Notes: generated by a model from the sequence alone, not told the origin. Shown: positions 1 to 10,679, counted from the stretch's first letter. The stretch is DNA of 64,000 bases from Anniella stebbinsi (GCA_029215795.1 JARDYH010000001.1:294692654-294756653), one strand, 5' to 3'. Translations and numbers: made by a program.

Positions 1-389
1 AGCACTCCATGCTGAATATTTTGTTGCAGGTTCTATTTATCAAGCTCTGATATTTGATGCTTGTATATGCCACCAATATAAGGATGATTTATGCTGTAGT
101 ACACATATCACAGCCTTAGGGTTACCAGAAGTCCTTTTTTAAAAAAACCTAGAGATTTTATTTTAGGACTTTAAAATCTAGTGTGTGTCCCTAACTATTT
201 CAGAACACCCAGGATCCACAAGTATTCCAGCATTCCCTTCTTTTTGGAATATTCTTTAAATCTAATCAGGACTGATTCGTGATTACGAACGTAAATGCTT
301 ACTAAACTGTAGTGCCTTTTTGACTACCTACTACAGACTTGTATAAAAGGTGACCATAAAGCATAACTTCCCAAGGCTGCGTTCTTATG
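1..389. other. Unassigned AT-rich sequence
   Basis: No gene, terminal repeat or recognisable transposon motif was seen in this stretch. It leads into a decayed LINE. Confidence 0.5.
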
Positions 390-1020
390 GGTTGTTGAAT
401 CAGGACTTGGTCGCTCTGATGATGACCTTCTTCTGGAGAGGGACAGGAGGAGTGTAACCCTGTTGCTTCTTTTTGATCTGTCAGTGGCTTTTGATACCAT
501 TGACCACAATATCAAAAGCCGCCTCCATGAGTTGGGAGTTGGAGGCACTGTTTTTCACTGGTTCGACATCATTTCGGTGTCGGTTCCAGAGAATAGCATT
601 GGCTGACTGTATCTCAGGTCCATAGCAGCTAAACTGTGGGATGCCACAGGGCACCATCCTGTTCCCAATGTTTTTAAATATCTATATGAAGCCTTTGGGA
701 GCAATCATCAGGAGATTTGATAACACCCAGTTCTATTTCTCTGTGACATCTGAATTGGGAGAGGCCATGCGCATTCTGAGTTAGTGGCTGGATGCAGTTA
801 TGTTGGAATATTACCATGAAATACCCAGATGGTGGGCCTTTTCTGTAGTGGAAAACTATCCCTCGTGCAGTTTGGGAGGCAGAAAATGTGACAACTTTTA
901 AACGTTTCCTAAAAATACACCTGTTCACTCAGACTTTCTCTGGGCTGTAAGTAAATTAATTATGCTGCTCCATTTACTGCTCCTTGAATTGTTTCTACTG
1001 TATTTGGAAGTGTTTTTAAT
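390..1020 (+). mobile_element. Decayed L2-like LINE, RT and C-terminal pieces
   Basis: This is a relic of an L2-like non-LTR reverse transcriptase. In shifting plus-strand frames I read LLLLFDLSVAFDTIDHNI (palm motif A, around 460-515), then HELGVGGTVFHWF, then CGMPQGTILFPMFLNIYMKP (motif B, around 640-695). After a break near 810, a C-terminal-like piece follows (NFKRFLKIHLFTQTF, around 890-940). The order matches the better-preserved minus-strand copy at 12546-13991. The YxDD box is damaged: it reads DNTQFYFS where the better copy has TDDTQLYFS. Frameshifts, stops and an internal deletion make it inactive. No target duplication was found. Confidence 0.7.
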
Positions 1021-1027
1021 GCTGTGC

Positions 1028-1140
1028 GAACCCAGAACTATGGGTTGTTAACCATGAACAACCCATGAAGAGAACCTATGATTTATTGTTAGGTTTTGGG
1101 TTGTTTAAACCATGGGTTGTCATCAGGTGGGACTAGAATT
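1028..1140. repeat. Short hairpin-like repeat fragment
   Basis: The words ATGGGTTGTT and ACAACCCATG recur in both orientations, with CATGGGTTGT again at the right edge. This gives an imperfect hairpin of about 110 bp. It resembles the inner part of a non-autonomous DNA transposon, but no terminal repeat or target duplication could be defined. Confidence 0.35.
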
Positions 1141-1730
1141 AGATGAAGTAGGTTAGGCTGAAAGGCAGAGACTGAATTAGATCACCCAGCAAGCAAAGTA
1201 AGAATTCTTGCCTTGGTTAGGGGTCCAATTAAAGATGATAAAAGATAGACATTGTATCTAGTAGACAGGAAGAAGGAGGAGGAGAAAGAGAAAGAGAAGA
1301 ATGTAAAAGTTCTAGAATTGGTTTCCATCTCCAGTAGTTCTGCCTTTAAAATCAATTTTAAGAATCGTAATCAGCAATTGATTATGGTTTTTACAACAGA
1401 TTAGAAACACCACCTCTTGAAGCTTATCAGTTCACTTTCGATATGTAAAGATACTACTAGCAACATGATTATCTGAGAGCTTCCACAGTAGCAGCTGCCT
1501 TCAGCAATAATTCTTCATTGTTAATGGCAAAGCAACAGCTGAACTGCCATAACCTCTAAATTATATGTTTATCACCAATCATTTATCTATTTGGTAGCAA
1601 CAACATAACAATGCATTAATAAATAGGGGCCAGTTTATGCTAACCCTGTTAGAAATGATGCTACAAATGGAATAAATTGATTTGTGTTCCTTTTATCTGC
1701 CATCCCATTTCCACTGTGTTGAATTGTAGC
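1141..1730. other. Unassigned sequence
   Basis: A purine-rich run (AGGAGGAGAAAGAGAAAG) lies near 1270. Otherwise AT-rich, with no gene or mobile element recognised. Confidence 0.45.
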
Positions 1731-1732
1731 AC

Positions 1733-1812
1733 TTAGCTACAATCCTATGTACACTTACCTAGAAGTCCTACTGAAATCAGTGGGATTTATTTATGAGTAA
1801 ACGTGGACAGGA
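1733..1812. repeat. Palindromic short interspersed repeat (CAATCCTATG family)
   Basis: This begins with CAATCCTATGTACACTTACC and carries an internal GGGATTTATTTATGAGTAAAC. The same pattern recurs at about 15225, 16545, 19785, 51793, 60555 and 61040, with a weaker copy near 10575. It runs CAATCCTATGCA...ACTCAGAAGTAAGTCCC...TTACTCCCAGGTAAGT...GCATAGGATTG. The ends are mutually inverted, so the repeat can fold on itself. I recognise it as common in squamate DNA but cannot assign a class. Confidence 0.6.
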
Positions 1813-1855
1813 CTAGGCTCTGTGACTTAAACCCTATCCCTGGTTACATGTATGG

Positions 1856-2190
1856 GAGTTTTTTAGGGTGACCAGATAAAATCCAGGTCAGGGCTCATGT
1901 AACTTTAACAATTGCAGAGAAAAGGGAATTTCAGCCAGTGTCATTTGTATGCAATTAGTTCCTGGTGAAATTCCTCTTCATCACAATTGTTAAAGTTGCA
2001 GAGGCTCTGCCTTCTTTTGTATATGGTCACTCTAGTATAGTGCCTGCACCTTTAACTGTTGTGGTGAAGAGGGAATTTCACCAGGAACTAATTGCATACA
2101 AATGACACTGGCTGAAATTCCCTTTTCTCTACAGCTGTTAAAGTTACATGAGCCCTGACCTGGATTTTATCTGGTCAGCCTAGAGTTTTT
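1856..2190. mobile_element. hAT-like palindromic MITE, inverted-dimer form, with TSD
   Basis: The element occupies 1864-2182 (319 bp). It starts TAGGGTGACCAGATAAAATC and ends GATTTTATCTGGTCAGCCTA. It is flanked by a perfect 8-bp duplication GAGTTTTT (1856-1863 and 2183-2190), the hallmark of hAT transposition. Internally it is a long inverted repeat. The left part (1864 to about 2037) looks like a complete short element ending TATGGTCACTCTA. The right part is an inverted second copy lacking its inner terminus. No coding capacity is present. Related copies are at 19498, 22519 and 26976. Confidence 0.85.
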
Positions 2191-2645
2191 GCACATTGAG
2201 CTAAAAACTTTTTTTTTTCTTTTACCAAAATGACTGGGTGATATAACTGTAAAACATACATTGGCCAGTGTGCTCATTCAAATTTTAAACACTTCTCCAC
2301 TGCTTTTACTCCATATTAATAACAGTCAAAATTGAGAGGGTCTCAAGGTAATGTATACATCATGCCCAAAAATTCTTTCAGCGGGAGATGTGTGCATAAG
2401 CAAACACAGGAGCTCAGCCTTTGTCTATTGTCTATGAAAAACGATGGCAGCACTAAGCCAGTGTTTAGAATGAATAAACATTTCCATATAAAGTATCTAT
2501 TTTTCAATCTCTAATTCTATAGGCGGTTTCACCTCACTCTACTGGAGACAGTTTGCTTTTAAGTAAAATGAAACAGTGATATGCCATAACTGTGATCAGA
2601 AAGATTTTGAAACAAAGCCTAAACAGCTACTAAAAAGGCAAATTC
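2191..2645. other. Unassigned AT-rich sequence
   Basis: A short 60-codon open frame at 2332-2514 shows no recognisable domain and is treated as chance. No transposon ends were seen. Confidence 0.45.
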
Positions 2646-2649
2646 TTCT

Positions 2650-2880
2650 TGAAGATTCAGATCTGGCAATGATCATTTATGACTTTGCAACGTCAAAACT
2701 TGACTGCTGCGCTGCACTCTGTGGAGGAGCTATCCCTTGATGAGAGCTTTGAGACTGAACCATGCTTTGCCCGTTGCAATAGGTATTTCAGAGCCTGAAC
2801 TGACTTTCTATGGGCTTTGTAGCACAATTCAAGGTTCTGACCAATGTATTAGGGAGACTGTATAAATGATTTATCCCCTT
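2650..2880 (+). mobile_element. L2-like LINE C-terminal relic
   Basis: In broken frames I read FATSKLDCCAALCGGAIP, which matches VTSKLDYCNALYVGLP of the intact copies. A weak FVAQFKVLTNVLGRLYK follows, where the intact copies have CFRARFKVLVLTYKALHG. It is heavily decayed, with no 3' tail. Confidence 0.5.
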
Positions 2881-3059
2881 TATCTTATCACAATAAGATC
2901 ATTAATGCTCAGCAGGGAGTCTTGGGTATTTGGTAAAACCAGAAAGTATTAGGTTGTCATCTATATATCACCCCAAAAGAAGAACACAGCACTAATAAAA
3001 AAGGACAAAAGAGGAGACATATTTGCATTCATTTTGCATATGGTAATATATATGTAGTA

Positions 3060-3300
3060 GTAGAAATTTAGAAACGATGACAGCAATTTAAATAGAATTA
3101 CAGTACATCTCTCTACAATGGGGAAGACTGTAACCAGGTGCCCGGTGTGGCTTGCCTCCTCAGTCTACTGTCCAGGGGCTAACTGTTGATGGGCCCTGCA
3201 GTCCTTGCAGATAGTTCTTTATGTTTCAACTGGTCTTGGACTGGCAGCCTTTCAAATAGAGAACTATCCTCTGTAAAGTAGGACACTTATGCTAGATATA
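3060..3300. repeat. Unclassified interspersed repeat, copy 1
   Basis: It shares an ordered series of blocks with 6640-7470 and 53435-53712: a TTTAAATAGAA block, ACATCTCTCT...GTGGGGAAGACTGT, CCTCCTCAGTCT, GGGGCTAACTGTTGATGGGC, AGTTCTTTAT, and TCCTCTGTAAAGTAGGACAC at the right edge. It is about 240 bp. The right edge resembles the inner border of a hAT-like terminus, and copy 3 continues to GGCCACTCT. Confidence 0.65.
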
Positions 3301-3499
3301 CACTACCACTTTACAGCGGAATTGAAGTACACTGATAACTGTTGAGGCACATCTCTCATTTCCGTATACCTTTCATAGTGTTATTTATTGGTTTTTATTC
3401 CACATTATCCAAAATACTGCAGCAAATGTCATTGTGTGGCCTATGAGGTATAAATGTGCAAAGGGGGGGGGGTATAGTGTTACCATGATGGGATTGTAA

Positions 3500-3540
3500 T
3501 GATTTGACACAAGGTGTAGATCTGGCCCTGGTCACCCTAG
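3500..3540. repeat. Transposon-end fragments
   Basis: AAGGTGTAGATCTGGCC matches the terminal repeat of the MITE at 48152-48373. It is followed directly by CTGGTCACCCTAG, which matches the right end of the TAGGGTGACC family. Neither partner end was found nearby, so these are orphan ends. Confidence 0.4.
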
Positions 3541-3639
3541 AAAGGACACACGCAGAAGCATTTTTGGTCACTGTTAAGTCAGCTTTGGGACAGTCCTCCT
3601 TATGGCTATCAAGCCCCACCATTTTCTCGATGCTTTTCT

Positions 3640-4514
3640 TTGGTGGTCCCAAATAAGCAGATCTTTACTACAGCAATATTGTTTTAATAGCACTGATGAT
3701 GTTCCAACCCTCCTTGGACTCCACAGCTCACATAACAGCCAGGTTCATACCACAACACATGGCTTGGTTCGCTGAGATCCGGCAGAGCAGGGGAGTGAAG
3801 AGAAGGGCTCCGAGATGCCCTAGGATGGATCCCTTTCTGTGTTGCATGTGAGGGAGGAAGTCATGCCTATAGTTTACTTTAAGATATCATGAACAGCTCT
3901 GAGCCTGTGAGACAGAGCAAGGGAAATAGTTAAATAAATAGAAAGCGCAAAGCATATACAGCTGGGATCTAAATGTTTAGCATGGAAAAGGTCTGTGCTG
4001 CCAAAACTACCCTTTTCAACACAGGACCTGCTCCTGATCTAGGTTAGCGCTGTCCAGCCATGAGTATTTCACCTTCCTGTTTGGTAACAGATATTATGTT
4101 GAACAAATCGAGCGTTCTGTTCTGAGATAATTGCTTTTGTTTTTTATTGTCCTGTACCCTAATATGCCAGGGCTCTGCCCTCTGACCTGCTCTAAGCTAC
4201 CAGGTTCCACATCATCATGACGTACCAAACATTTGCCAGGCTACACTCCCTGCTCCACCCATTGGCAAGGGGTTTTGGGGGGTGGGGAGGGGGAATGAAT
4301 CAAATGTTCACATATTGTGTGGATGATGCCCTGAGAGGGAAAGCTGAATCCCAATCCCTCTCTTTCCAAACATTTGTGGTTTTGTGCCTGTTGACAACCC
4401 ATCTGCTGCTGTTGCCTCAGTCAGTGTTTCTTTTTTTCCCCATTCACATGCAATCCCACCTAAGCAGGGAGCATGTCGTGAATGTCACAAAATCACAACA
4501 CCATGTAGCCAGAC
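3640..4514. other. Unassigned sequence
   Basis: No exon-like or transposon signal was found. A 113-codon frame at 4217-4558 crosses into the neighbouring LINE and its CAAT-repeat tail, so it cannot be one gene. Confidence 0.45.
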
Positions 4515-5071
4515 ATCATCAAGGTCAATCAACCAATCAATCAATCAGTCTTTATTGACAGTCAATAGACCATTAGAAAACAAGTAACAGTATGACATTA
4601 ATAAATGTAATAGTATCACTCTACACCCATCTGTGATCTGCAACCAATTACTCTATTAAGGAATTTAGCTACTTGTCTGGTAATATAATCATTTGAACCT
4701 TCAAGGAGACAAATTAACAGGGACACTTTAGAGTACCCTTGGTAATCCTGGAAAAGTGGTCTCAATAATTCTTCCATAACTTGGTTATAATAAATACAAG
4801 AAAACAATACATGTTCAATGCTCTCAACTTCAGTGCCATTACACGGACAACATCTATTGGCTACAGGGATTTTTTTATACCTGCCTTCCAACAGTTTTGA
4901 TGGCAGTACATTAAATCATCCCATAGTAAAGGCCTTTCTGTATTTAGGGACAATAAGCCTTTTTAGGTAAACCATCCCTTCATTAGGTACAAAATTTGAT
5001 ATCCCCAGCGACCGGGGGGAACACAGGCCAGGAGTGGCCCCACAGCTATCTTGGAAATCATCAAGGTCAAT
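4515..5071 (-). mobile_element. 5'-truncated non-LTR retrotransposon with 15-bp TSD
   Basis: The insertion spans 4530-5056 and is bounded by a perfect 15-bp duplication ATCATCAAGGTCAAT (4515-4529 and 5057-5071). On the minus strand it encodes the C-terminal part of a LINE protein: FNVLPSKLLEGRYKKIPVAN, then a Cys/His cluster (CCPCNGTEVESIEHVLFSC), then a hydrophobic tail, with one stop before the cluster. The 3' end has a (TTGA)n-type simple tail (CAATCAAT on the plus strand, 4530-4546). The C-x-C...E-H-V-x3-C cluster is a known C-terminal feature of several LINE clades. I cannot fix the clade. Confidence 0.75.
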
Positions 5072-5786
5072 GAAAGCTTGTGCAGAGTGAAGGTGATGCT
5101 TTCTTCATTGTTTTGCCCTCGTTCTGAATGGGTGGGTGAAACATGCTTGCCACCTGAGTGGGTGGCAGGTAATCACAGCCATTGCCTGGGCCACTGTTTG
5201 AATAGACAATACAGGTACTTCCAACCCCTGCTGGGCTTCACTCCTGCACCTCCATCTCCAGCTTGACTACCCTTCCCCATCAGAGCAATTGCTACCCCTG
5301 CACAATGGGCAACAGCAGTACCCTCTTTTTGGCCCCCACCTGAAAAATTGGGCTTTTTTGCAGTGCTGAAAGGGGTTACAAAAAGCTTCTAATTTCAAGC
5401 CCTTGTATGTTTCACATCACAAGTGAGCCATGCTGGTCAACTTGCAGCACATGTGATTGGAGCAGAAATTACCTTGAAGAATGGATTATAAATACTGACT
5501 GTGTGTGAAGAAATATTACAAATTTTCTCGTTGGCTGGTTTTTGTTTTGTTTTAAAATACTAATGCTATGTTCATGCAAGACAATTGCTTTCTCATGTAC
5601 CTGTGCAGTTGTTACCCAGCTGTTGCAGGTTGGTGGTGGTTCCAGAGATATATTTTTTCCCAGGATAGTTGCATTTCCCCAGCACTCAGAAATATTTACC
5701 ATATGAAAAATATAACTGGGATCTGAAGTAATATGCAACTAGTTGCACATTCCTGTGAGTGGAGGTAAGGGGATGGATTCCTGTTC
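5072..5786. other. Unassigned sequence
   Basis: Open frames of 71-89 codons lie at 5051-5266 (plus) and 5469-5738 (minus). They have no recognisable domain, and the first includes part of the LINE target duplication. No gene is called. Confidence 0.45.
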
Positions 5787-6625
5787 TCAAACAGCAATGC
5801 CCCTTTGCATTTTTATAAATGACTTGGATGAGGGTGTAATGGGATTGCTAATCAAATTTGCAGATGACACGAGGGATAGCCAACATATAAAAGACAAGAT
5901 CGATGTTCCAAAGGATCTAGGCAAGCTACAACATTGGGACAAATCTAACAAGATGAGAGGCATATGTAAAGTCTTGCATTTAAGTACAAAAAAACAACAA
6001 CGCCAAAGACACAAGTATAGAATAGGGCAGCAGTACACGTGAAAAGGTGTCTTAGTGGATTATAAGCTGAATGTGAGCCAGTAGTGCAATGGAGCACCTA
6101 ACAAAGCTAATGCAATCTTAGGCTGTTTTAACAGAAGCATAGTATCCAGATAGTGGGAAGGAATATTTCTGCTCTGTTCCGAGTTAGTCAGACTGTGTTT
6201 GGATTATTGTGTCCAGATCCGGATGCCCCATTTTAAGAAGGGCGTTGACAAGTTGGAGGGTGTCTAGAGCAGAGCAACCAGGATGATAAGCGATCAGAAA
6301 CAAATGAATGAAAGAACTAGATATGTTTAGCCTGGTGAAGATAAGACTAAGGGAAGACATGATAGCAGTCTTCAATATCAAAAAGGTTGTCATGCAGAAG
6401 ATGGAGCAGACTAGTTCTCTGTTGCTCCCGAGGGCAGAACTTGGAAATGGCAGGGAAGCAGATTTCAGCAAAACATTAGGAAACACTCCCTAACAGTGAG
6501 AGCTGGATGACCATGTGCCGGGGATGCTGTAGCTGCACCTGCAGTGCAGAGCCTGCATTCAGCATGGGGCTGGGCCAGATGATCTCTGAGCCCCCTTCCA
6601 AAGTTATGATTCTTTGCATATAGGA
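5787..6625 (+). mobile_element. CR1-type LINE, RT to 3' end, decayed
   Basis: The plus-strand frame reads FINDLDEGVMGLLIKFADDT, the FADDT catalytic box of CR1-clade reverse transcriptase, followed by DLGKLQHWDKSNKMRGICKV. Further on, broken frames give the CR1 C-terminal pattern (FSLVKIRLREDMIAVFNI near 6325-6385, then an arginine-rich segment). The non-coding end runs through GGCTGGGCCAGATGATCTCT to TTATGATTCTTTGCATA, a degenerate CR1 tail. Frameshifts near 6040 and a scrambled 3' region show it is dead. Confidence 0.8.
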
Positions 6626-6639
6626 ATCCAATATGTATA

Positions 6640-7470
6640 GGTGTGAATTTAGAAATAATGACTCTAGTTTAAATAGAAACATGATACATCTCCCTATAGT
6701 GGGGAAGACTGTGACCAGTTGCCTTATGTGGTGTGCCTCCTCAGTCTGCTGGCCAGGGAGCTAACTGTTGATGGGCAATTTCAAGGCCTCCCCTGCTTGC
6801 CTTTCTTATGGCTCTTTGTCTTTGTCTTTAAATCAGACTTAGGGCCTTTCTACACCATACGGGTGTAGAGGGAGGGAGAGGGGGCAATCCCAGAAGTACC
6901 TGCTTCTGGGATTGTCACTCTAATGCACATGGAAGTGCGATGACCCGGCTTCCTCCTGGGCTGTCGCAGAGTCGCGCCCACCATTTCCCCCCTCCCTACA
7001 ATCTGCAAAGAGTGCACTTGTGCTCCAACGAAAAGGTAAGTCCTTTTTTGTGTGTAAAGTTACCCCCAAAATTGCCCCCCACTCCCCCCTGCCATCCTGG
7101 GGATGGCGGACTTGCTTCCCCTCTTGATGGGCACAGAGCCGCACAGAGCGTCTCCGTGCCCATTTCTGGTGCCTGCTTACTCACGGGTAAGTGGGCACCA
7201 GACGGGATGGGCGCCCACACCTCCTGCAGTCTCAGGATGTTCCCAGGACCACGGGAAGAATTGTGTATTGCCAGGGGTCCCTTATCCCGGGGAAAACCAG
7301 TGCCCATCCCTCCCTGCCCCCGGGAGTCCCTGTGCGTCATTTGGATGCACAGGGACCACGCAGGGTCAATCCCACGTCAAAAGGCCGGTATAGAGACGGC
7401 CTTAAACTGGACAGCCTTTCAATGGGGACCGCCTTCAAGTGAACAGTATCTAAAGTGAGCCACTGGGCCA
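6640..7470. repeat. Unclassified interspersed repeat, copy 2 (split by a MITE)
   Basis: The left part (6640-6841) aligns block by block with 3060-3240, and the right part (7402 to about 7440) continues the family (CTGGACAGCCTTTCAA). The interruption at 6842-7401 is exactly the Harbinger-like element. Copies 1 and 3 act as empty-site references: they read CTTGGACTGGCAGCCTTTCA and GGACTAGTCAGCCCTTCA without interruption. Confidence 0.65.
6839..7404. mobile_element. PIF/Harbinger-like non-autonomous element, TTA TSD
   Basis: The element is 6842-7401 (560 bp). It starts GGGCCTTTCTACACCATACG; read from the other end the terminus is GGCCGTCTCTATACCGGCC. The 3-bp duplication TTA (6839-6841 and 7402-7404) is the classical PIF/Harbinger target. 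The interior is GC-rich and has no transposase. Open frames up to 172 codons overlap on both strands and carry no DDE or Myb-like motif. Two exact or near-exact splice-donor words lie inside (AAAAGGTAAGTCC near 7035 and CGGGTAAGTGG near 7186). Confidence 0.75.
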
Positions 7471-7474
7471 TCCT

Positions 7475-9138
7475 ATTGTGCTATGGCATTGAGATCTGTT
7501 GTCTGAATGAGAGAAAAAACCCCACTAGGCATGCCCAAGGCATTGCATATTAGCTCTGTAAACCCTAGGATGTGTAGTTCAACATTGTATTTTGTAGGAG
7601 ATGTTGTCTTATTGCTAGCATGAGAATGCAGATATCCTGAGTTTTAAAGTCAGATAGGCTTTTGCTCTGGTTTGCATATATTAGGTGCGTCCGTTCTTTT
7701 TCTTGCTTGGTATCAGGATTTAATTTAACAAAAGAGCTCACAAAAGGTATTAATCGAGGTGACAGAATTCCTTCTTACTCCTTTCATGGTTAAGTAAAGC
7801 TTGCTCCTTTTTTATTTTCTAAGTATGGTTAGGCGCCTCGAGCATACTTGTTAGGATGGAAAAAGCGTGCAAATCCCAGACCAAGGGCCCTGCCAAAAGT
7901 CTCTTTAGACAGGCAAGGCAGCCAAAAGTATGCTGAGAGCATGCCAGAGCCATACTGGGTGGCTAAAATTAAATAAACAGTTAATAAAAGAGATTTTAGG
8001 ATGAATGCAAACTTGCAATCTATCTGCTTTGTGGAAAGGGGATCTGCGATAGCAATCGAGGCCCTCCACACTGACCAGGCTGCACTTCAACATAGGATTT
8101 AAGCTAAAAAGTAGCCACTCTGCCACTTCACATGCTAAAAGAAGGATGCCAGAGTCGCATACAAAGGGATCAGTGCCTTCTCTCTGGCAACCAGAGCGAG
8201 GGCTTCTCCTTTAAAACCTAAACTGAGTCTGCCCCCTATTGTCAGCAATTTAGATTATATCCTGCAGCCATGGACAAATATCAGAAGCACAGTGACAGCA
8301 GTCCCAAAAATTCATTTAAAATACCAAATGGCCATACCACAGGAGACCTGTTTCATTCATATATATATATATATATGTATATCCCTGCATTATAAAACAT
8401 GTCCGAGCCCATGATTGTATAAAGACATCAATGTATTTTCGTATGTATACACATGAACTTCATTTTCTAACAATTATCAGAGATGTAGAGCTTAAAGATT
8501 AATTTCTCTCCAGATCCCCCAAAATGCCTCCATCAATATCAAACGCTGTAACATTTCAGATTTATCCTTTCGTTCGACATGGTTCTGAATTTTGAGATGC
8601 TCATGATAAATGCTAGTAGGAATTATAGTGAGCATGTTGCCTTCTAGGGAAATGTAAAAAGCTCAGCAAGTGTGTAATTTGCTTCTATTCGAGAAAGAAA
8701 AGTAGCTGGGGGTAGAATCACATCTCGCTTATGAAATAAAATCTCCATGAATTTTAGGAAATAGCTGTGCTGCTGCCATGTTGGTGTTTCTTGATTAACA
8801 TTTCATTGGTTGCTTTTTCTATAGTTCAACTGACTTACAATAGAATTAAGGAAGAAAAAGCAGGAAAGCAGAAAAATATGCAGTCCAATTCCTGGGGCAC
8901 CCTCCAATTCTTCGGGAGCAGCATCACATATTTGTTAGCTAAGGTTTAACTAAGTACTAAGAAGTACTTCAAATTTAAAATAGCAATTTCAGTGGGGTAG
9001 AAATATTCAACTTTTCTCCCACGCTCCCTCTCTTTCCTGGATTAGTCAACAACGGAGATCACCTAGTAAATGGGCTTATGGTGAAATTGCTTCAGCCCTC
9101 AATACCACCAAGTTCAATAGATCTCACTCCCACGTAAT
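7475..9138. other. Unassigned sequence with an AT microsatellite
   Basis: A short (AT)n run lies at about 8360-8376. The rest shows no recognisable exon or transposon terminus. Confidence 0.45.
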
Positions 9139-9156
9139 AATACATAGGATTACAAT

Positions 9157-9400
9157 CTACAGCTCTGGGCACAATCCTATATTGAAGACCTGTGGTTGAG
9201 GGGCTGTGTAGGTGTTGGCAAAAGGCTCACTGCAACAGTGACATGCCAGATATGCCATCACTACATTGTGGTAGTTCCTTTTATCCGTCTTGAATTTCCT
9301 GCCAGTGAGCTTCATGGAATGATCCAGGTTTCTAGTATTATGAGAAAGGGAGAAAAATGTCTCCCTAGCCACTTTCTCCACACCATATTAAGTACGATCC
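9157..9400 (-). mobile_element. CR1-type LINE fragment
   Basis: The minus-strand frame contains ETFFSLSHNTRNLDHSMKLT then GRKFKTDKRNYHNVV. This is the C-terminal region of CR1-clade ORF2 that precedes the terminal tail. The plus-strand relic at 54351 contains the overlapping [14 protein letters not shown]. There is no tail or target duplication. Confidence 0.7.
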
Positions 9401-10570
9401 TCCACTTTCTGCTTTCTGTGTCTCTGAAACTTCCCTCAGTGCACAAGGGAGATGGATGCTGCTTCCAGAGTGTATAAGTCAGGGGTGGGGAATGAACAAG
9501 TGTGGCAGACAGGGAGGCCTGCGGAGTCCTTGCCCAGCAGGGTTGGCCTATCAGGGGACCAGGCAAGGCTGAAGTGGGTGAAACTATTGTCCCTCCTACA
9601 TTCTGGAGTTTGTGGGGAGCCATGGGCAGATTCTGGCAGACTTTTGAACCTCCTGGATTTTCAGACCTGTCATTGAAACGACAGCCCTCCAGAGTGCTGA
9701 CTCCAACTAAACAGTTGTTGGAATGCAATTTGTCTGTGAGTCGCCCAGTGAACTCAATCCACTGAAAAGATACACCACAGTTGCTAGGCTTTCAAGCAAA
9801 TTGAATAGCATGCGGTCAAGTTATTTCCCTCCATCTCAGATGCAAGACTGATCTTTTATCAAAAACACTTTCGAGACACTATGACTGGAAATGTTGCTGT
9901 TATTGAAAATATCACTGCCAAGTTACATAAAAACAATATGCTGTGTCCGTACTCTAGCCATATAAAGGAGGATTAAAAAAACAAAACACTACCTTTACGC
10001 ATGTCCTATCCTTAAACTCAGTTACCATAATTATTTTTATTGTTTTAACATTCTCTGTAATTGTATGACTTCTTAAAATTACAACCATTTCTATATTTTC
10101 CAGACCTACAGGGATTCTGAAAATACTTGCACTAACAGATGTACTTACATTTATATATAAGTAAGCATTTTCCTTGCAAAGGCTAGATTCCGCACATGAG
10201 CAAATAAATAGAAATGCTGGGAAGCAGTGCCGTGACCTGTGCCACTGGCAACCCCAGTGGTCCAAGTAGAGCAATGTAGAATATATCATCATTCATGCAC
10301 CAAGAATGTCTCATGTTGTCAGATACAGTATAGTAGAACACAATTATGGAAACCAGAAGTACATGGAGACAGGACATGACGGGACTAAATGGAAAGCGTT
10401 TCTGCCACAGTAGGGTGGCCAGGTTCAGCGAAACCCATGTGTTTGTTATTTTTGCCTGAAGAGGATACAGCTGGGATATGTTGGTTTGTGGGTCATGCGA
10501 GTGCCATTGAAGCTATGCAACCCTAGGATTGCGGACAGTGAGGTACAGTTACTCCAATACATGGACTGAG
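9400..10570. other. Unassigned sequence
   Basis: CCCTCCAGAGTGCTGACTCC near 9690 resembles one arm of the MITE type seen at 34750, but no partner arm is present. TAGGGTGGCCAGG near 10412 resembles a hAT-like left end without a matching right end. Nothing else was recognised. Confidence 0.4.
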
Positions 10571-10574
10571 AGAC

Positions 10575-10676
10575 AGAATACATTAACAGCCTGATCTTAT
10601 GTGTGTTTTCTCAGACCTGAATCCCTCAGAGTTCAACCAGGCTAATTCCTAAGTACTTCCACAGGATTGCAACCAA
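10575..10676. repeat. Decayed copy of the CAATCCTATG short repeat
   Basis: It has the family order: GATCTTATGTGTG, TCTCAGACCTGAATCCC, CTAATTCCTAAGTACTTCC, AGGATTGCAACC. It is weaker than the copies at 60555 and 61040. Confidence 0.4.
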
Positions 10677-10679
10677 ATA

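Noticed and set aside
6940..7458. A 172-codon plus-strand frame
   Set aside because: It runs through the Harbinger-like MITE and out of its right end. Competing frames of similar length exist on the other strand.
10412..10530. A further hAT-like MITE starting TAGGGTGGCCAGG
   Set aside because: No inverse right end and no 8-bp flanking duplication could be found.
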